Of a stretch of DNA of 35,096 bases, positions 7,580 through 16,204 are shown piece by piece. The stretch spans positions 1 to 35,096 of the forward strand of contig JAFXQX010000021.1 of assembly GCA_017526745.1 (NCBI GenBank), written 5' to 3'. The stretch's first letter is position 1, and each line of letters starts with the position of its first letter. This DNA comes from Lachnospiraceae bacterium. GTDB taxonomy: Bacteria; Bacillota; Clostridia; Lachnospirales; Lachnospiraceae. A model generated the notes under the pieces. The model was not told where the DNA came from. It ran no database searches and saw nothing but the letters and a program-made list of their open reading frames with translations. The translations under genes and the position numbers were made by a program.

Positions 7580-8569
7580 ATGGAAAGATCATATGATGTT
7601 GCAGCTTTGGGAGAATTGCTGATCGACATGACGATGAACGGTAAATCCGCTCAGGGTAATGCGATGTATGAAGCAAATCCCGGAGGGGCGCCGTGTAATG
7701 TTCTTGCGATGCTTGAAAAGCTCGGCCGAAGGACGGCGTTCATAGGCAAGGTCGGAGACGATATATTCGGACATGAACTAAGGCAGGTGCTTGGCGAGGT
7801 GGGGATAGATGCCACAGGGCTTGTTACGGACAGCAATGTCCGGACCACTCTTGCATTTGTTAAGACCTATGAGGACGGTGACAGGGATTTTTCGTTCTAC
7901 CGTAATCCCGGAGCCGACATGATGCTCACAAAAGATGATGTTGACGCAGATATTATCCGCTCGGCAAAGATCTTTCACTTCGGGACTCTTTCCATGACGC
8001 ATGAGCCGGTACGTTCGGCAACGATTTTTGCTCTTGATGAGGCCAAGAAGGCAGGGATTATAATCTCATTTGATCCAAACCTGAGGGAGCCTCTGTGGGA
8101 CAGCCTGGATGAAGCTAAAGAGCAGGTCCTTGCAGGCCTTGGGTACTGTGATGTGCTCAAGATCTCGGATAACGAGATACAGTGGCTGACAGGACTTGAT
8201 GATTATACAAAAGGTGTAGAATGGATACTTGCACGTTTTAAGGTAAGGCTTGTTACGGTGTCGTTGGGTAAGAGCGGGAGCATGGCTTTTTACAGAAAGG
8301 ATCCGGATACTTCCGGTTATATTAAAGCAGAGGCAGCACCATTCCTTCAAAATGATACCATCGAAACAACAGGTGCCGGTGATACGTTCGGCGGATGTGT
8401 ATTAAACTATGTTCTCGAAAAGGGCCTTGATGATCTTGGAGAGTCTGACCTTAAGGAAATGCTGACATTTGCAAATGCCGCCGCATCGATAATCACGACC
8501 AGAAGAGGGGCACTTCGTGTGATGCCGCAGCCTTCCGAGGTCAGGGAGCTTATCGCAGGTAAACTGTAG
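7580..8569 (+). CDS. PfkB-family carbohydrate kinase, probable fructokinase
   Basis: A 329-residue ribokinase/PfkB-fold kinase. The N-terminal GE-x-LID start, GGAPCNV (35-41) and GKVGDD-x-FG (56-64) form the sugar side of the active site, and the C-terminal ETTGAGDTF motif holds the anion hole and catalytic base Asp268. Length and motifs fit bacterial ScrK-type fructokinases, which make fructose 6-phosphate from ATP and fructose. GGAG at 7571-7574 supports the ATG; a GTG one codon earlier is possible. The isomerase at 8627 follows after 57 bases and could supply fructose from mannose, so the two make a sensible pathway. No shared operator was seen here; the unit appears to be a metabolic insert between cassettes 1 and 2. 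Confidence 0.82.
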   Translation: MERSYDVAALGELLIDMTMNGKSAQGNAMYEANPGGAPCNVLAMLEKLGRRTAFIGKVGDDIFGHELRQVLGEVGIDATGLVTDSNVRTTLAFVKTYEDGDRDFSFYRNPGADMMLTKDDVDADIIRSAKIFHFGTLSMTHEPVRSATIFALDEAKKAGIIISFDPNLREPLWDSLDEAKEQVLAGLGYCDVLKISDNEIQWLTGLDDYTKGVEWILARFKVRLVTVSLGKSGSMAFYRKDPDTSGYIKAEAAPFLQNDTIETTGAGDTFGGCVLNYVLEKGLDDLGESDLKEMLTFANAAASIITTRRGALRVMPQPSEVRELIAGKL

Positions 8570-8626
8570 GGGATATTGTGAGCGGGCTTGTTTGATATGA
8601 TCGTTCTTTGGTAAAGAGAGAATACT

Positions 8627-9850
8627 GTGAATAAATATGAAATAGATACAAGTGAAAACAGAGAGTTTATGAAGTTTTTGCGTGATGACCTGCTTTCCTT
8701 CGGCCATGGATTTGTATCCCCGGAAGGCGGAGCATACTATCTAGGAGATGACGGTATGCCCTGGCGTGACAGGCCGCGCGAGACGTGGATCACATGCCGT
8801 ATGACGCATGTGTACAGTATGGGAGAGCTGCTCGGACATAAGGGCAGCAGACAACTCGTGGATTCTGCGCTAAAAGGGCTTTGCGGCGAACTTCGCGATG
8901 ATGCAAACGGCGGGTGGTATGCCGGTATCAATCCAGACGGAAGCGTACTTCCCGACAAGCAGTGCTATGCGCATGCATTTGTTATCCTTGCGGCGTGCTC
9001 GGCAAGTCTGATTGGTGCCGATGGTGCGGATGAACTCCTCAAACGCGCGCTTGAAACTTATGATCGATACTTCTGGGATGAAGAAGAAGGTCTTGCGGTT
9101 GATACCTGGAATACGGAATTTACACATCTTTCGGATTACAGAGGTATCAATGCCAATATGCATACGGTCGAAGCTTTCCTTGCAACAGCCGATGTCCTTC
9201 ATGACGAAAAATACAGAGTAAGAGCAGGAAGGATAATCGAGCGCGTCATCAAATGGGCCGAAGAAAACAACTGGCGTATACCCGAGCATTTTACAAAAGA
9301 CTGGATGGCCGATCTGATGCTGAACAAAGATAAGCCGGATGATCCGTTCAAACCGTTCGGTGCCACACCCGGACACGGTATCGAGTGGGCAAGGCTGATA
9401 TCACAGTATGCCCTTTCGGCACATAAGGACGATAAAGAGAAGATGGCCGGATATACAGATGCCGCCCGGAATCTGTATGACCGCGCAATAGCAGATGCAT
9501 GGTCCGCCGACGGGGCACCGGGTATCTGCTATACGACCGACTGGGAAGGAAATCCTGTCGTACATGACAGGATGCACTGGACTCTTGCGGAAGCGATAAA
9601 TACATCGGCAGTTTTATATCGTATCACCGGATCGGACAGATATGCCGCGGATTATGCGATGTTTATGAAGTATCTTGATGATAAGGTACTTGATCATAAA
9701 AACGGATCATGGTTCCATCAACTTGACTGCAACAATCAGCCAAAAGGCACGGTCTGGCCGGGTAAATCAGATCTGTATCACGCTGTTCAGGCAACACTCA
9801 TCCCATATAATGATAATATAGGACTGTCCATAGCACCGGCGCTCGTATGA
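8627..9850 (+). CDS. AGE-family sugar isomerase, probable D-mannose/aldose-ketose isomerase
   Basis: A 407-residue member of the N-acylglucosamine 2-epimerase superfamily, an (alpha/alpha)6 barrel. RPRETWITCRMTHVYS (about 49-64), NANMHTVEA (His179), TPGHGIEW (His250), DRMHW (His317) and SDLYHA (His385) match the mannose isomerase/YihS branch; His250 and His385 occupy the places of the catalytic pair described for YihS. It probably interconverts mannose (or a related aldose) and fructose, feeding the kinase upstream. The start codon is GTG with a GAGAG ribosome site. The stop codon lies inside a C-rich repeat unit. A cellobiose 2-epimerase role cannot be excluded. Confidence 0.8.
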   Translation: MNKYEIDTSENREFMKFLRDDLLSFGHGFVSPEGGAYYLGDDGMPWRDRPRETWITCRMTHVYSMGELLGHKGSRQLVDSALKGLCGELRDDANGGWYAGINPDGSVLPDKQCYAHAFVILAACSASLIGADGADELLKRALETYDRYFWDEEEGLAVDTWNTEFTHLSDYRGINANMHTVEAFLATADVLHDEKYRVRAGRIIERVIKWAEENNWRIPEHFTKDWMADLMLNKDKPDDPFKPFGATPGHGIEWARLISQYALSAHKDDKEKMAGYTDAARNLYDRAIADAWSADGAPGICYTTDWEGNPVVHDRMHWTLAEAINTSAVLYRITGSDRYAADYAMFMKYLDDKVLDHKNGSWFHQLDCNNQPKGTVWPGKSDLYHAVQATLIPYNDNIGLSIAPALV

Positions 9851-9911
9851 TGGTCCTATACCCCCATCGCTCCTATGATGGTCCTATACCCCCGTCCCCA
9901 TGGTCCATCGA
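9846..9911. repeat. CCCTATACCCCC repeat cluster B
   Basis: Exact 20-base copies of TATGATGGTCCTATACCCCC lie at 9846-9865 and 9874-9893, followed by GTCCCCATGGTCCAT. The first copy contains the TGA stop of the isomerase gene, so the repeat has reached the coding boundary. It is related to the clusters at 7437 and 19362. Confidence 0.75.
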
Positions 9912-9920
9912 AGAAAAATA

Positions 9921-9963
9921 TTGACAGGAAAAATATTACGGCGTAATATTACACCGTAATATT
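9921..9963 (+). promoter_or_regulatory. Promoter with private palindromic operator of TetR2
   Basis: TTGACA (9921-9926), a 17-base spacer and TAATAT (9944-9949) form a near-consensus promoter. Three half-sites of AATATTAC/GTAATATT overlap it: AATATTACG-G-CGTAATATT is a perfect palindrome at 9932-9950, and AATATTAC-ACC-GTAATATT is a second at 9945-9963. A bound dimer would cover the -10, so negative autoregulation by TetR2 is likely. I saw no copy elsewhere in the window. Confidence 0.8.
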
Positions 9964-9982
9964 TTGCGTTAAGGGTGACCAT

Positions 9983-10600
9983 ATGGGATATGACTATGAT
10001 CAGACTCATGAAAAGATACTGGAAAGTGCCGTAGCGCACTTTAAGGATAAAGGTTTTTCGGGCGCTTCAATAAGACAGATCTGTAAGGATGCGGGGGTAA
10101 CGAACGGAGCATTCTATGCACATTTTGCCAGCAAGGAAGATCTGTTTTTGGCGATAGTATCTCCTGTCGTGGAGGGTATGAATGAACTCTATGGCAAAGA
10201 GAATTCGCATTATATGGATATAGAGTCCGTCGATGATATTGATAAAGCAATGAAAAGAACCTTTTCATCAAACAACAGACTGATCCGGTACGTATATGAG
10301 CACATTGATGTTTTTAACATCCTTCTTCGCGGCTGCGCCGGAACTGAATATGAAGCATTTGCAGATACACTTGTGGAAGAAGAGGCGAAAAACACAATGG
10401 AGTTCCTTGATAAGTGCCGCAAGATCACCGGTAAACGCGACAAGATTTCGAAGGATATGATCAGACAGATAAGTCGTTTTATAATATCCTCGGTTTTTGA
10501 CCAAGTGGTGGCCCAAAGAGAGGAAAAGGAAGTGATCAGCGAGACTGAACTTGTTTCGGAGTTCTGTCTGGCAGGTATGAGGCATTTTATGGAAATATAA
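9983..10600 (+). CDS. TetR/AcrR-family transcriptional regulator (TetR2)
   Basis: A 205-residue TetR protein. The helix-turn-helix spans about residues 8-55 (AVAHFKDKGFSGASIRQICK, then DAGVTNGAFYAHFASKEDLF); the C-terminal domain is helical and unassigned. It has a strong promoter fused to its own palindrome, which points to autorepression. It lies upstream of ABC pair 2 and is separated from it by a small hairpin and operator site 5, the same order as in cassettes 1 and 3. Whether it binds the GTTAGC sites is unknown; its own palindrome is a different sequence. Confidence 0.87.
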   Translation: MGYDYDQTHEKILESAVAHFKDKGFSGASIRQICKDAGVTNGAFYAHFASKEDLFLAIVSPVVEGMNELYGKENSHYMDIESVDDIDKAMKRTFSSNNRLIRYVYEHIDVFNILLRGCAGTEYEAFADTLVEEEAKNTMEFLDKCRKITGKRDKISKDMIRQISRFIISSVFDQVVAQREEKEVISETELVSEFCLAGMRHFMEI

Positions 10601-10610
10601 TCGGATTATG

Positions 10611-10634
10611 AATGTCTGACGGATGTCAGGCATT
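10611..10634 (+). terminator. Hairpin after TetR2
   Basis: A 10-base stem (AATGTCTGAC against GTCAGGCATT, one wobble pair) with loop GGAT. There is no clear T-run after it, so termination would be weak or partial. It sits in the same place as the terminator in cassette 1. Confidence 0.4.
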
Positions 10635-10645
10635 ATATTATGGCA

Positions 10646-10669
10646 TTTAGTTAGCATACGCTAACTAAA
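10646..10669. promoter_or_regulatory. Shared operator, most extended palindrome, site 5
   Basis: Arms TTTAGTTAGC and GCTAACTAAA surround the 4-base centre ATAC, giving a perfect 10+4+10 palindrome. The core GTTAGC-ATAC-GCTAAC is at 10650-10665. TATTAT at 10636-10641 could be a -10, but the matching -35 is poor. It controls ABC pair 2. Confidence 0.8.
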
Positions 10670-10694
10670 ACAATTACAGAAAGGATCAAACATC

Positions 10695-12446
10695 ATGAAA
10701 GAAGAAAAGAGAAGAGGTACACTTGGCTGGGTGATGGAATTTGCCGGGATGAACAAAAATGCATATCTGGCAAGCGTGACCATGGCCATCATAAGTGTTG
10801 CGGCAGGATTCGTTTCGTATCTGTTTGTGGCAAACATAATAAGGGCACTGACAGACGGTAACAGGGATATGCAATACTACCTGATACAGTGCGGATATAT
10901 TACCTTGTGCTGGCTTGTAAACAAGATGGCACATACAATATCAACCACTATGTCGCACAAGGCTACATTCGGTGTGTTGGCTCAGATAAGAAGGATGCTG
11001 ACCAAAAAGCTAAGTCTTATGCCGCTCGGAGATGTGCTTGATGATTCGTCGGGTTCATACAAGAACATCATCGTTGAGCGTGTGGATTCCGTGGAGACGA
11101 CACTTGCTCATATCATACCGGAAGTGATATCAAATGCGATCGTCCCGGTGGGGATATTTGTCCTGATGCTGAAGGTAAACTGGAAGCTTGCACTTTTGTC
11201 GCTTCTGTCGGTCCCCCTGGGAGCCTTATTCTACGGATTGATGATGGTGGGAGCGACAGACAGCTTCAGAAATACCATAGAGAAGACAAAAGCGTTAAAT
11301 GACACCGCTGTGGAGTATATCAACGGGATAGAGGTAATAAAAGCTTTTGGAAAAACAAAGACTTCATATGAGAAATTCATATTTGCGGCAAAGGAGGGAG
11401 CAGACTGTTTCATAGAGTGGATGAGAAGATGCAACTTATGGCAGAACCTTGCCATGACGCTTTTGCCGGCTCAGCTTTTGTCACTTCTTCCCTTTACGGG
11501 GTGGTTCTATCTGACCGGAAGGATTGACGGTGCGGACGCTCTTTTGATGATCATCTTAACTCTTGGACTGGTTTCTCCGTTCATGATAATAGCCGGTCAT
11601 GTGGACAATATGGGCAAGATGGGGTCGATCGTAAAAGAAGTGGTAACAATCCTCGAAAAGCGTGAAATGCAGCGCCCCGACAAAATGAATGAGTTTCCGA
11701 ACGGAAGTGATATTGAATTTCGTAATGTTCATTTCGGATATAAGGACCAGGAAGTATTACACGGCGTTAACCTTACGATAAAAGAGGGGACAGTAAATGC
11801 CCTCGTCGGACCGTCAGGTTCGGGAAAATCAACGATCGCCAAACTGATCGCCTCCTTCTGGGATGTCGACAGCGGAGAGGTGTTATATGGCGGAGTCGAT
11901 ATCAGGGATATTCCGCTTGACGAATATAATAAGCACATCGCATACGTTTCCCAGGATAACTATCTGTTTGATGAAACCGTTATGGAGAATATCCGGATGG
12001 GAAATCCCAAGGCGTCGGACGAGGATGTTATAAATGCGGCAAAATCATGCGGCTGTCATGATTTTATAATGAATCTTGAAAAAGGATATGACACGATAGC
12101 GGGAGGTGCAGGCGGACATCTTTCGGGCGGTGAAAGACAGAGGATAAGCATAGCAAGAGCCATGCTTAAGAATGCTCCTGTTGTGATACTTGATGAGGCC
12201 ACGGCATATACCGATCCTGAAAATGAGGCGCTCGTTCAAAAATCGGTCGCAAAGCTTATACGCAAAAAGACACTCATAGTTATCGCACACAGATTATCCA
12301 CGATAGCTTCGGCAGATCAGATCATAGTGATAGATGACGGTACCGTAACCGCTGTCGGCACACAGAATGAACTGTTAAACAACTGCCCGCTGTACAGGAA
12401 TATGTGGGAAGCTCATATTTCGTCAAAAGATTCGGAGGTGGCATGA
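10695..12446 (+). CDS. ABC transporter half-subunit, permease-ATPase fusion (pair 2, A)
   Basis: A 583-residue exporter-fold half-transporter: six membrane helices, then an ATPase with Walker A GPSGSGKST (near 371), signature LSGGERQR (near 475), Walker B VVILDEA and AHRLST. The text around the signature, the D-loop (DPENE) and the tail (ending MWEAHIS) closely follow the A subunit of pair 1, so the two are paralogues. The ribosome site is AGAAAGGA, about 10 bases before the ATG. It overlaps its partner by 4 bases (ATGA), implying translational coupling and a heterodimer. Substrate and direction are unknown; the shared operator argues for the same physiological trigger as pairs 1 and 3. Confidence 0.88.
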   Translation: MKEEKRRGTLGWVMEFAGMNKNAYLASVTMAIISVAAGFVSYLFVANIIRALTDGNRDMQYYLIQCGYITLCWLVNKMAHTISTTMSHKATFGVLAQIRRMLTKKLSLMPLGDVLDDSSGSYKNIIVERVDSVETTLAHIIPEVISNAIVPVGIFVLMLKVNWKLALLSLLSVPLGALFYGLMMVGATDSFRNTIEKTKALNDTAVEYINGIEVIKAFGKTKTSYEKFIFAAKEGADCFIEWMRRCNLWQNLAMTLLPAQLLSLLPFTGWFYLTGRIDGADALLMIILTLGLVSPFMIIAGHVDNMGKMGSIVKEVVTILEKREMQRPDKMNEFPNGSDIEFRNVHFGYKDQEVLHGVNLTIKEGTVNALVGPSGSGKSTIAKLIASFWDVDSGEVLYGGVDIRDIPLDEYNKHIAYVSQDNYLFDETVMENIRMGNPKASDEDVINAAKSCGCHDFIMNLEKGYDTIAGGAGGHLSGGERQRISIARAMLKNAPVVILDEATAYTDPENEALVQKSVAKLIRKKTLIVIAHRLSTIASADQIIVIDDGTVTAVGTQNELLNNCPLYRNMWEAHISSKDSEVA

Positions 12447-14182
12447 TGTTAAAAACACTTAAAATGTATTTTCAGTTTTGTAATGATACAAACCGGAAGA
12501 AACTGTATAAGGCAATGATACTTGGCGTATTGAAAGCTATGTTCGCAACGCTGCGTATCCCGGCGATAGCAGTCATATTACAGGGGATCCTTAATAAGGA
12601 TATGTCCATGAAAAATGTCTGGATGTCACTCGGTATCATGTGCCTCTCCGTTGCCGGACAGGTTCTTGTGGGATTAAAGACAACAATGCTTCAGACAGAA
12701 GCGAGCTATAATACCAGCAGCGGGAAACGAGTTGAGATCGCAGAACACTTAAGGTATCTGCCGATGGGATTCTTTAATGCGAACAGCCTCGGCAGGATCA
12801 CAAATATAACCACGAATACCATGGAGATGCTTGCGGATGTGGCTACTCTTGTAGTCATGATCACAACGCAGGGGATCATTACAACTTCGGTCATATTTAT
12901 CTGTATACTGTTTTTTGATCCGCGAATAGCTCTTATTCTGCTTGCCGGAGTAGCGGTGTTCGCATTCTTTAATTCCATGATGCAAAAAGCCACAATACCC
13001 GTGGCACCGAGAAAATCAAAGGCCGATGAGGGACTGGTCGCAGCTGTGATAGAGTACATCCAGGGCATCGCAGAAGTGAAGAACTTTAATCTGACCGGAA
13101 AATGTGCCAAAAAGCTTGAAGAAGCGATCTCGGAGAAGCAGGCAGCTGATACCAGACTTGAGTATTCCGTTATTCCGTTCATGTTCCTTCAGGGAATCAC
13201 AACGAAGCTTACGGGTGTGGTAATGGCTCTGGCTTCGGTATACTTCTGCCTTAACGGCACTATGCCGTTACTGTATGCGATACTGATGATCATATCGTCC
13301 TTCATGGTATATGAGAGTCTGGATATGATGGGCGGTTTTTCGGCACTCATGCGAAATGTAAACATCGTCGTAACACAGGCAAACGAAGTCCTGTCAATAC
13401 CGCCCATGGATATAGAAGGAGAAGACCACAGGCCGGAGAATATGGATATTGAACTTGAGAATGTGTCGTTCGCCTATGAGGACAAGACCATTATTGACGA
13501 TGTATCACTCAGAATACCGGCTAATACGACGACCGCGATTGTGGGGCCGTCCGGTGGAGGTAAAACAACCCTGACAAATCTTATGGCAAGGTTCTGGGAT
13601 GTGAGATCGGGCAAAGTTCTTCTGGGTGGAAAGAATGTAAAAGAATACAGTTTTGATTCGCTGATGAAGAATTTCAGCTTTGTTTTTCAAAGAGTATACC
13701 TGTTTGAGGATACGATAGCCAACAACATCCGTTTCGGAGAGCCGGACGCATCAATGAACAAGGTTATTGAGGCGGCAAAGAAAGCACGGTGTCATGATTT
13801 TATAATGAGTCTTCCCGACGGATATGATACGGTGATCGGGGAAGGAGGCGCATCCCTTTCCGGAGGTGAAAAACAGCGTATATCCATTGCACGGGCGATC
13901 ATGAAAGATGCGCCTATCATCATACTTGACGAAGCGACGGCAAATGTGGATCCCGAAAATGAGGCGGAGCTTACCAAAGCAATAGAAGAACTGACAAGGA
14001 ATAAAACCATAATCATGATCGCCCACAGGCTTAAGACGGTAAGGCATGCCGATCAGATCATTGTCGTATCAGACGGAAAAGTTGTGCAAAGGGGAACACA
14101 TGATGAACTGGTAAACCGGGACGGGATATACAGGGATTTTGTCAGTGAACGAAGAGAAGCCGTATCCTGGAAGATAGCTTGA
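12443..14182 (+). CDS. ABC transporter half-subunit, permease-ATPase fusion (pair 2, B)
   Basis: A 579-residue partner of the preceding gene. The membrane domain is followed by Walker A GPSGGGKTT (near 366), signature LSGGEKQR (near 471), Walker B IIILDEA and AHRLKT; all catalytic residues are present. The start is ATG 12443, or the adjacent ATG 12446 which is better spaced from GGAGG at 12434-12438. The tail ends Trp-Lys-Ile-Ala, like the Trp-Gln-Ile-Ala of the pair 1 B subunit, supporting cassette duplication. Confidence 0.88.
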   Translation: MMLKTLKMYFQFCNDTNRKKLYKAMILGVLKAMFATLRIPAIAVILQGILNKDMSMKNVWMSLGIMCLSVAGQVLVGLKTTMLQTEASYNTSSGKRVEIAEHLRYLPMGFFNANSLGRITNITTNTMEMLADVATLVVMITTQGIITTSVIFICILFFDPRIALILLAGVAVFAFFNSMMQKATIPVAPRKSKADEGLVAAVIEYIQGIAEVKNFNLTGKCAKKLEEAISEKQAADTRLEYSVIPFMFLQGITTKLTGVVMALASVYFCLNGTMPLLYAILMIISSFMVYESLDMMGGFSALMRNVNIVVTQANEVLSIPPMDIEGEDHRPENMDIELENVSFAYEDKTIIDDVSLRIPANTTTAIVGPSGGGKTTLTNLMARFWDVRSGKVLLGGKNVKEYSFDSLMKNFSFVFQRVYLFEDTIANNIRFGEPDASMNKVIEAAKKARCHDFIMSLPDGYDTVIGEGGASLSGGEKQRISIARAIMKDAPIIILDEATANVDPENEAELTKAIEELTRNKTIIMIAHRLKTVRHADQIIVVSDGKVVQRGTHDELVNRDGIYRDFVSERREAVSWKIA

Positions 14183-14205
14183 TTGTTTATATCATGAGGT
14201 GATCA

Positions 14206-14256
14206 TGGACTTTTGTTTGCAGAAGTGATATCATACATAGGTTAGCAAAGACTAAC
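14206..14256 (+). promoter_or_regulatory. Promoter and shared operator, site 6
   Basis: TGGACT (14206-14211), 17 bases, then TATCAT (14229-14234), then GTTAGC-AAAG-ACTAAC at 14241-14256 with one deviation from the perfect palindrome. The geometry is nearly the same as at site 2. It serves the three-gene unit 14285-16195. Confidence 0.75.
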
Positions 14257-14284
14257 TCACGCAAGAGCGTAGGGGTGAATTGAT

Positions 14285-15052
14285 ATGACTTTTGAAGAGT
14301 TCGGAAAAGAAAACAAAAAAACGATGATGCTGCTGCCGGGAACATGTTGCGACTGGCAGACAAACTTCGGGACTGTTTTTCCGCGTTTGGCGGAAAAGTA
14401 CCATCTGATCTGTGTGAACTATGACGGGTTTGACGGCAGTGACAGTATATTTCCGGATATGATCACGGTCACAGAAAAGATTGAAAAGTATATCATAGAA
14501 AATCACGACGGCCGGCTTGATGCTGCGCTTGGATCTTCACTCGGATCCAGTTTTGTGGGGCAGCTGATCCAAAGAAGAAATGTGCATATCGATCACGGGA
14601 TATTCGGGAGCCCGGATCTTGACCAGAGCGGGAAGCTGTCGGCCAAACTCCAGTCCATGCTGGTGGTGCCGCTTCTTACAAGCTTTACCAAAAACGATAA
14701 GAAACAGAAGAGATCCAAGAATCTTTTGATGAAAACATTTCTTATGGATGAGGAGACGGCGGATAAGTTCATGGAGTGTTTTGCGAAGTTTTCTCCCGTA
14801 TCGATCAGGAATGAGTACTATACCGATCTGCTCACATATCTGGAGGATGACATTAAAGTTGAACATACAAAGGCCCATTTTATATATGCAAATAAAATGG
14901 GTGAAAAATATCTTAAACGTTACAGAAGATATTTCCGTGATCCGGATATCAGGGAATTTGACATGCAGCATGAGCAGTGGCTGTTCGGGGGAGAGAAATA
15001 TGCAGCTTTGGTGCTAGATGCGATATATGATTTTATGGAGATGCCGGTATGA
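14285..15052 (+). CDS. Alpha/beta-fold hydrolase
   Basis: A 255-residue alpha/beta hydrolase. The early LLPGTCCDWQTNF segment forms the oxyanion-hole strand; the nucleophile elbow is G-S-S-L-G with Ser85; the probable catalytic His is His229 in DMQHEQW. It should cleave an ester, thioester or amide of a small molecule; the substrate is not recognisable. GGGGTGA precedes the ATG with good spacing. It is the first gene of a unit under operator site 6, overlapping the next gene by 4 bases (ATGA). In a metallophore context it could act as an intracellular esterase that releases metal, but this is inference. Confidence 0.75.
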   Translation: MTFEEFGKENKKTMMLLPGTCCDWQTNFGTVFPRLAEKYHLICVNYDGFDGSDSIFPDMITVTEKIEKYIIENHDGRLDAALGSSLGSSFVGQLIQRRNVHIDHGIFGSPDLDQSGKLSAKLQSMLVVPLLTSFTKNDKKQKRSKNLLMKTFLMDEETADKFMECFAKFSPVSIRNEYYTDLLTYLEDDIKVEHTKAHFIYANKMGEKYLKRYRRYFRDPDIREFDMQHEQWLFGGEKYAALVLDAIYDFMEMPV

Positions 15053-15549
15053 AAAACTATGTAAAAGAAGGACAAAAACTCCCTATGTTCGGAATCGGAC
15101 CGTATCTGATAGCGGGCATGGGAATTATAACCCTGATCTGTATGATCCTGTCGAATAATTTACTGATCTCCGGGAAACTTGAGGGAATATGGGTCACACT
15201 CTTCAGAATTGCCGGGAGCCTTCTGATAGTTTCGGGAGTTATCATATGGTATATAGGCGCTGTTAGATCGGATATGGATGACAGTATAACCGAGAACAGA
15301 CTGAAAACCGACGGCATTTACGCATGGGTCAGAAATCCGATGTACAGCGGATTGTGGATCATCATTACGGGAGTGGGCATGATGTGTCATAATGCATGGA
15401 TCCTTATCACGCCGGTAATCAACTGGGGACTTATGACGGTAGTTCTCATCAACACTGAAGAGAAGTGGCTTTGCGGATTGTACGGCAAAGAATACGACGA
15501 GTATAGGAAGCATGTAAACAGATGTATCCCCTGGAAAAGACATCGCTGA
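15049..15549 (+). CDS. ICMT/PEMT-family integral membrane methyltransferase
   Basis: A 166-residue membrane protein with about four helices and the signature of isoprenylcysteine carboxyl methyltransferase/PEMT-like proteins: TDGIYAWVRNPMYSG (about 87-101), then the C-terminal E-E-x-W-L, YGKEYDEY and R-C-I-P-W block. It uses SAM to methylate a lipophilic or membrane-associated substrate, which cannot be named here. It is translationally coupled to the hydrolase upstream (ATGA) and followed after 31 bases by the thiazoline-carboxylate hydrolase-like gene. Confidence 0.8.
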   Translation: MKNYVKEGQKLPMFGIGPYLIAGMGIITLICMILSNNLLISGKLEGIWVTLFRIAGSLLIVSGVIIWYIGAVRSDMDDSITENRLKTDGIYAWVRNPMYSGLWIIITGVGMMCHNAWILITPVINWGLMTVVLINTEEKWLCGLYGKEYDEYRKHVNRCIPWKRHR

Positions 15550-15580
15550 AAAGAAACCGACTACGGAAGGAGATGTATTA

Positions 15581-16195
15581 ATGGATCTTGATAAGAAAAT
15601 TGACATTAAAGAAGGACTGATCGCCATAACGGGTAAGGATGAAGCGGAGAAGATCTGGCTGAGGGCGAAGGAGAAATTAAAACAGATCGAAGAAAAGTAT
15701 GCGGGTATTTCGAAGAAAGAACAGATGCATACGGGTTTTATTTTTCCATGCGCGGTGATACAGCTTGCAATAAAAGAAATAAAGGGTGATACGGAACTCG
15801 GTTATAAAGTCATTTCCGAATACTCCTGGGCCAAGTCGAGGAAAACGGGTGCAAAACTTCGTAAAATGTCCAAAATCCCCGGATTCAACAGCTTTTTTGT
15901 TAAAACGTGGGGTCCTGTCAGCAGAAAGGCTTTCGGAGGGGATGCGGGGTTTAAAAATGTATTTTATCCGAAGAAAAAAGGTGAATTCAGGATGGATATA
16001 ACAGCGTGTCCTTACAACAGGTATTTTACCGAACTGGGTACACCGGAGCTTACCAAGATATTCTGCATCAATGATGAATGCGCCTATGGAGATATCCCCG
16101 GCCTTGAGTTTATAAGACATACGACGCTCGGTAAGGGCGGTGATAAGTGCGATTTCTATATCCGCGTAAAGAATGGACCTGCGGGACGGGGTTAG
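15581..16195 (+). CDS. L-2-amino-thiazoline-4-carboxylic acid hydrolase-family protein
   Basis: A 204-residue protein with the C-terminal signature of the ATC hydrolase family (PF14196-like): DITACPYNRYFTELG with Cys143, FCINDE with Cys162, Asp165 and Glu166, a later LEFIRHTTLGKGG stretch, and KCDFYI with Cys190-Asp191. The named family member opens the thiazoline ring of 2-amino-thiazoline-4-carboxylate during cysteine production, but most members are uncharacterised. AAGGAG at 15567-15572 supports the start. It is the last gene of the unit under operator site 6. A relic of a second family member lies at 25684. A role in opening thiazoline rings of an imported metallophore is a hypothesis. 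Confidence 0.8.
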   Translation: MDLDKKIDIKEGLIAITGKDEAEKIWLRAKEKLKQIEEKYAGISKKEQMHTGFIFPCAVIQLAIKEIKGDTELGYKVISEYSWAKSRKTGAKLRKMSKIPGFNSFFVKTWGPVSRKAFGGDAGFKNVFYPKKKGEFRMDITACPYNRYFTELGTPELTKIFCINDECAYGDIPGLEFIRHTTLGKGGDKCDFYIRVKNGPAGRG

Positions 16196-16204
16196 TGGTC
16201 CACA

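Noticed and set aside
13751-14047. Minus-strand open frames opposite the ABC ATPase domains (also near 6912, 12045, 20707, 22352)
   Set aside because: They recur because conserved ATPase codons leave the antisense frames open; no start signals or domains.
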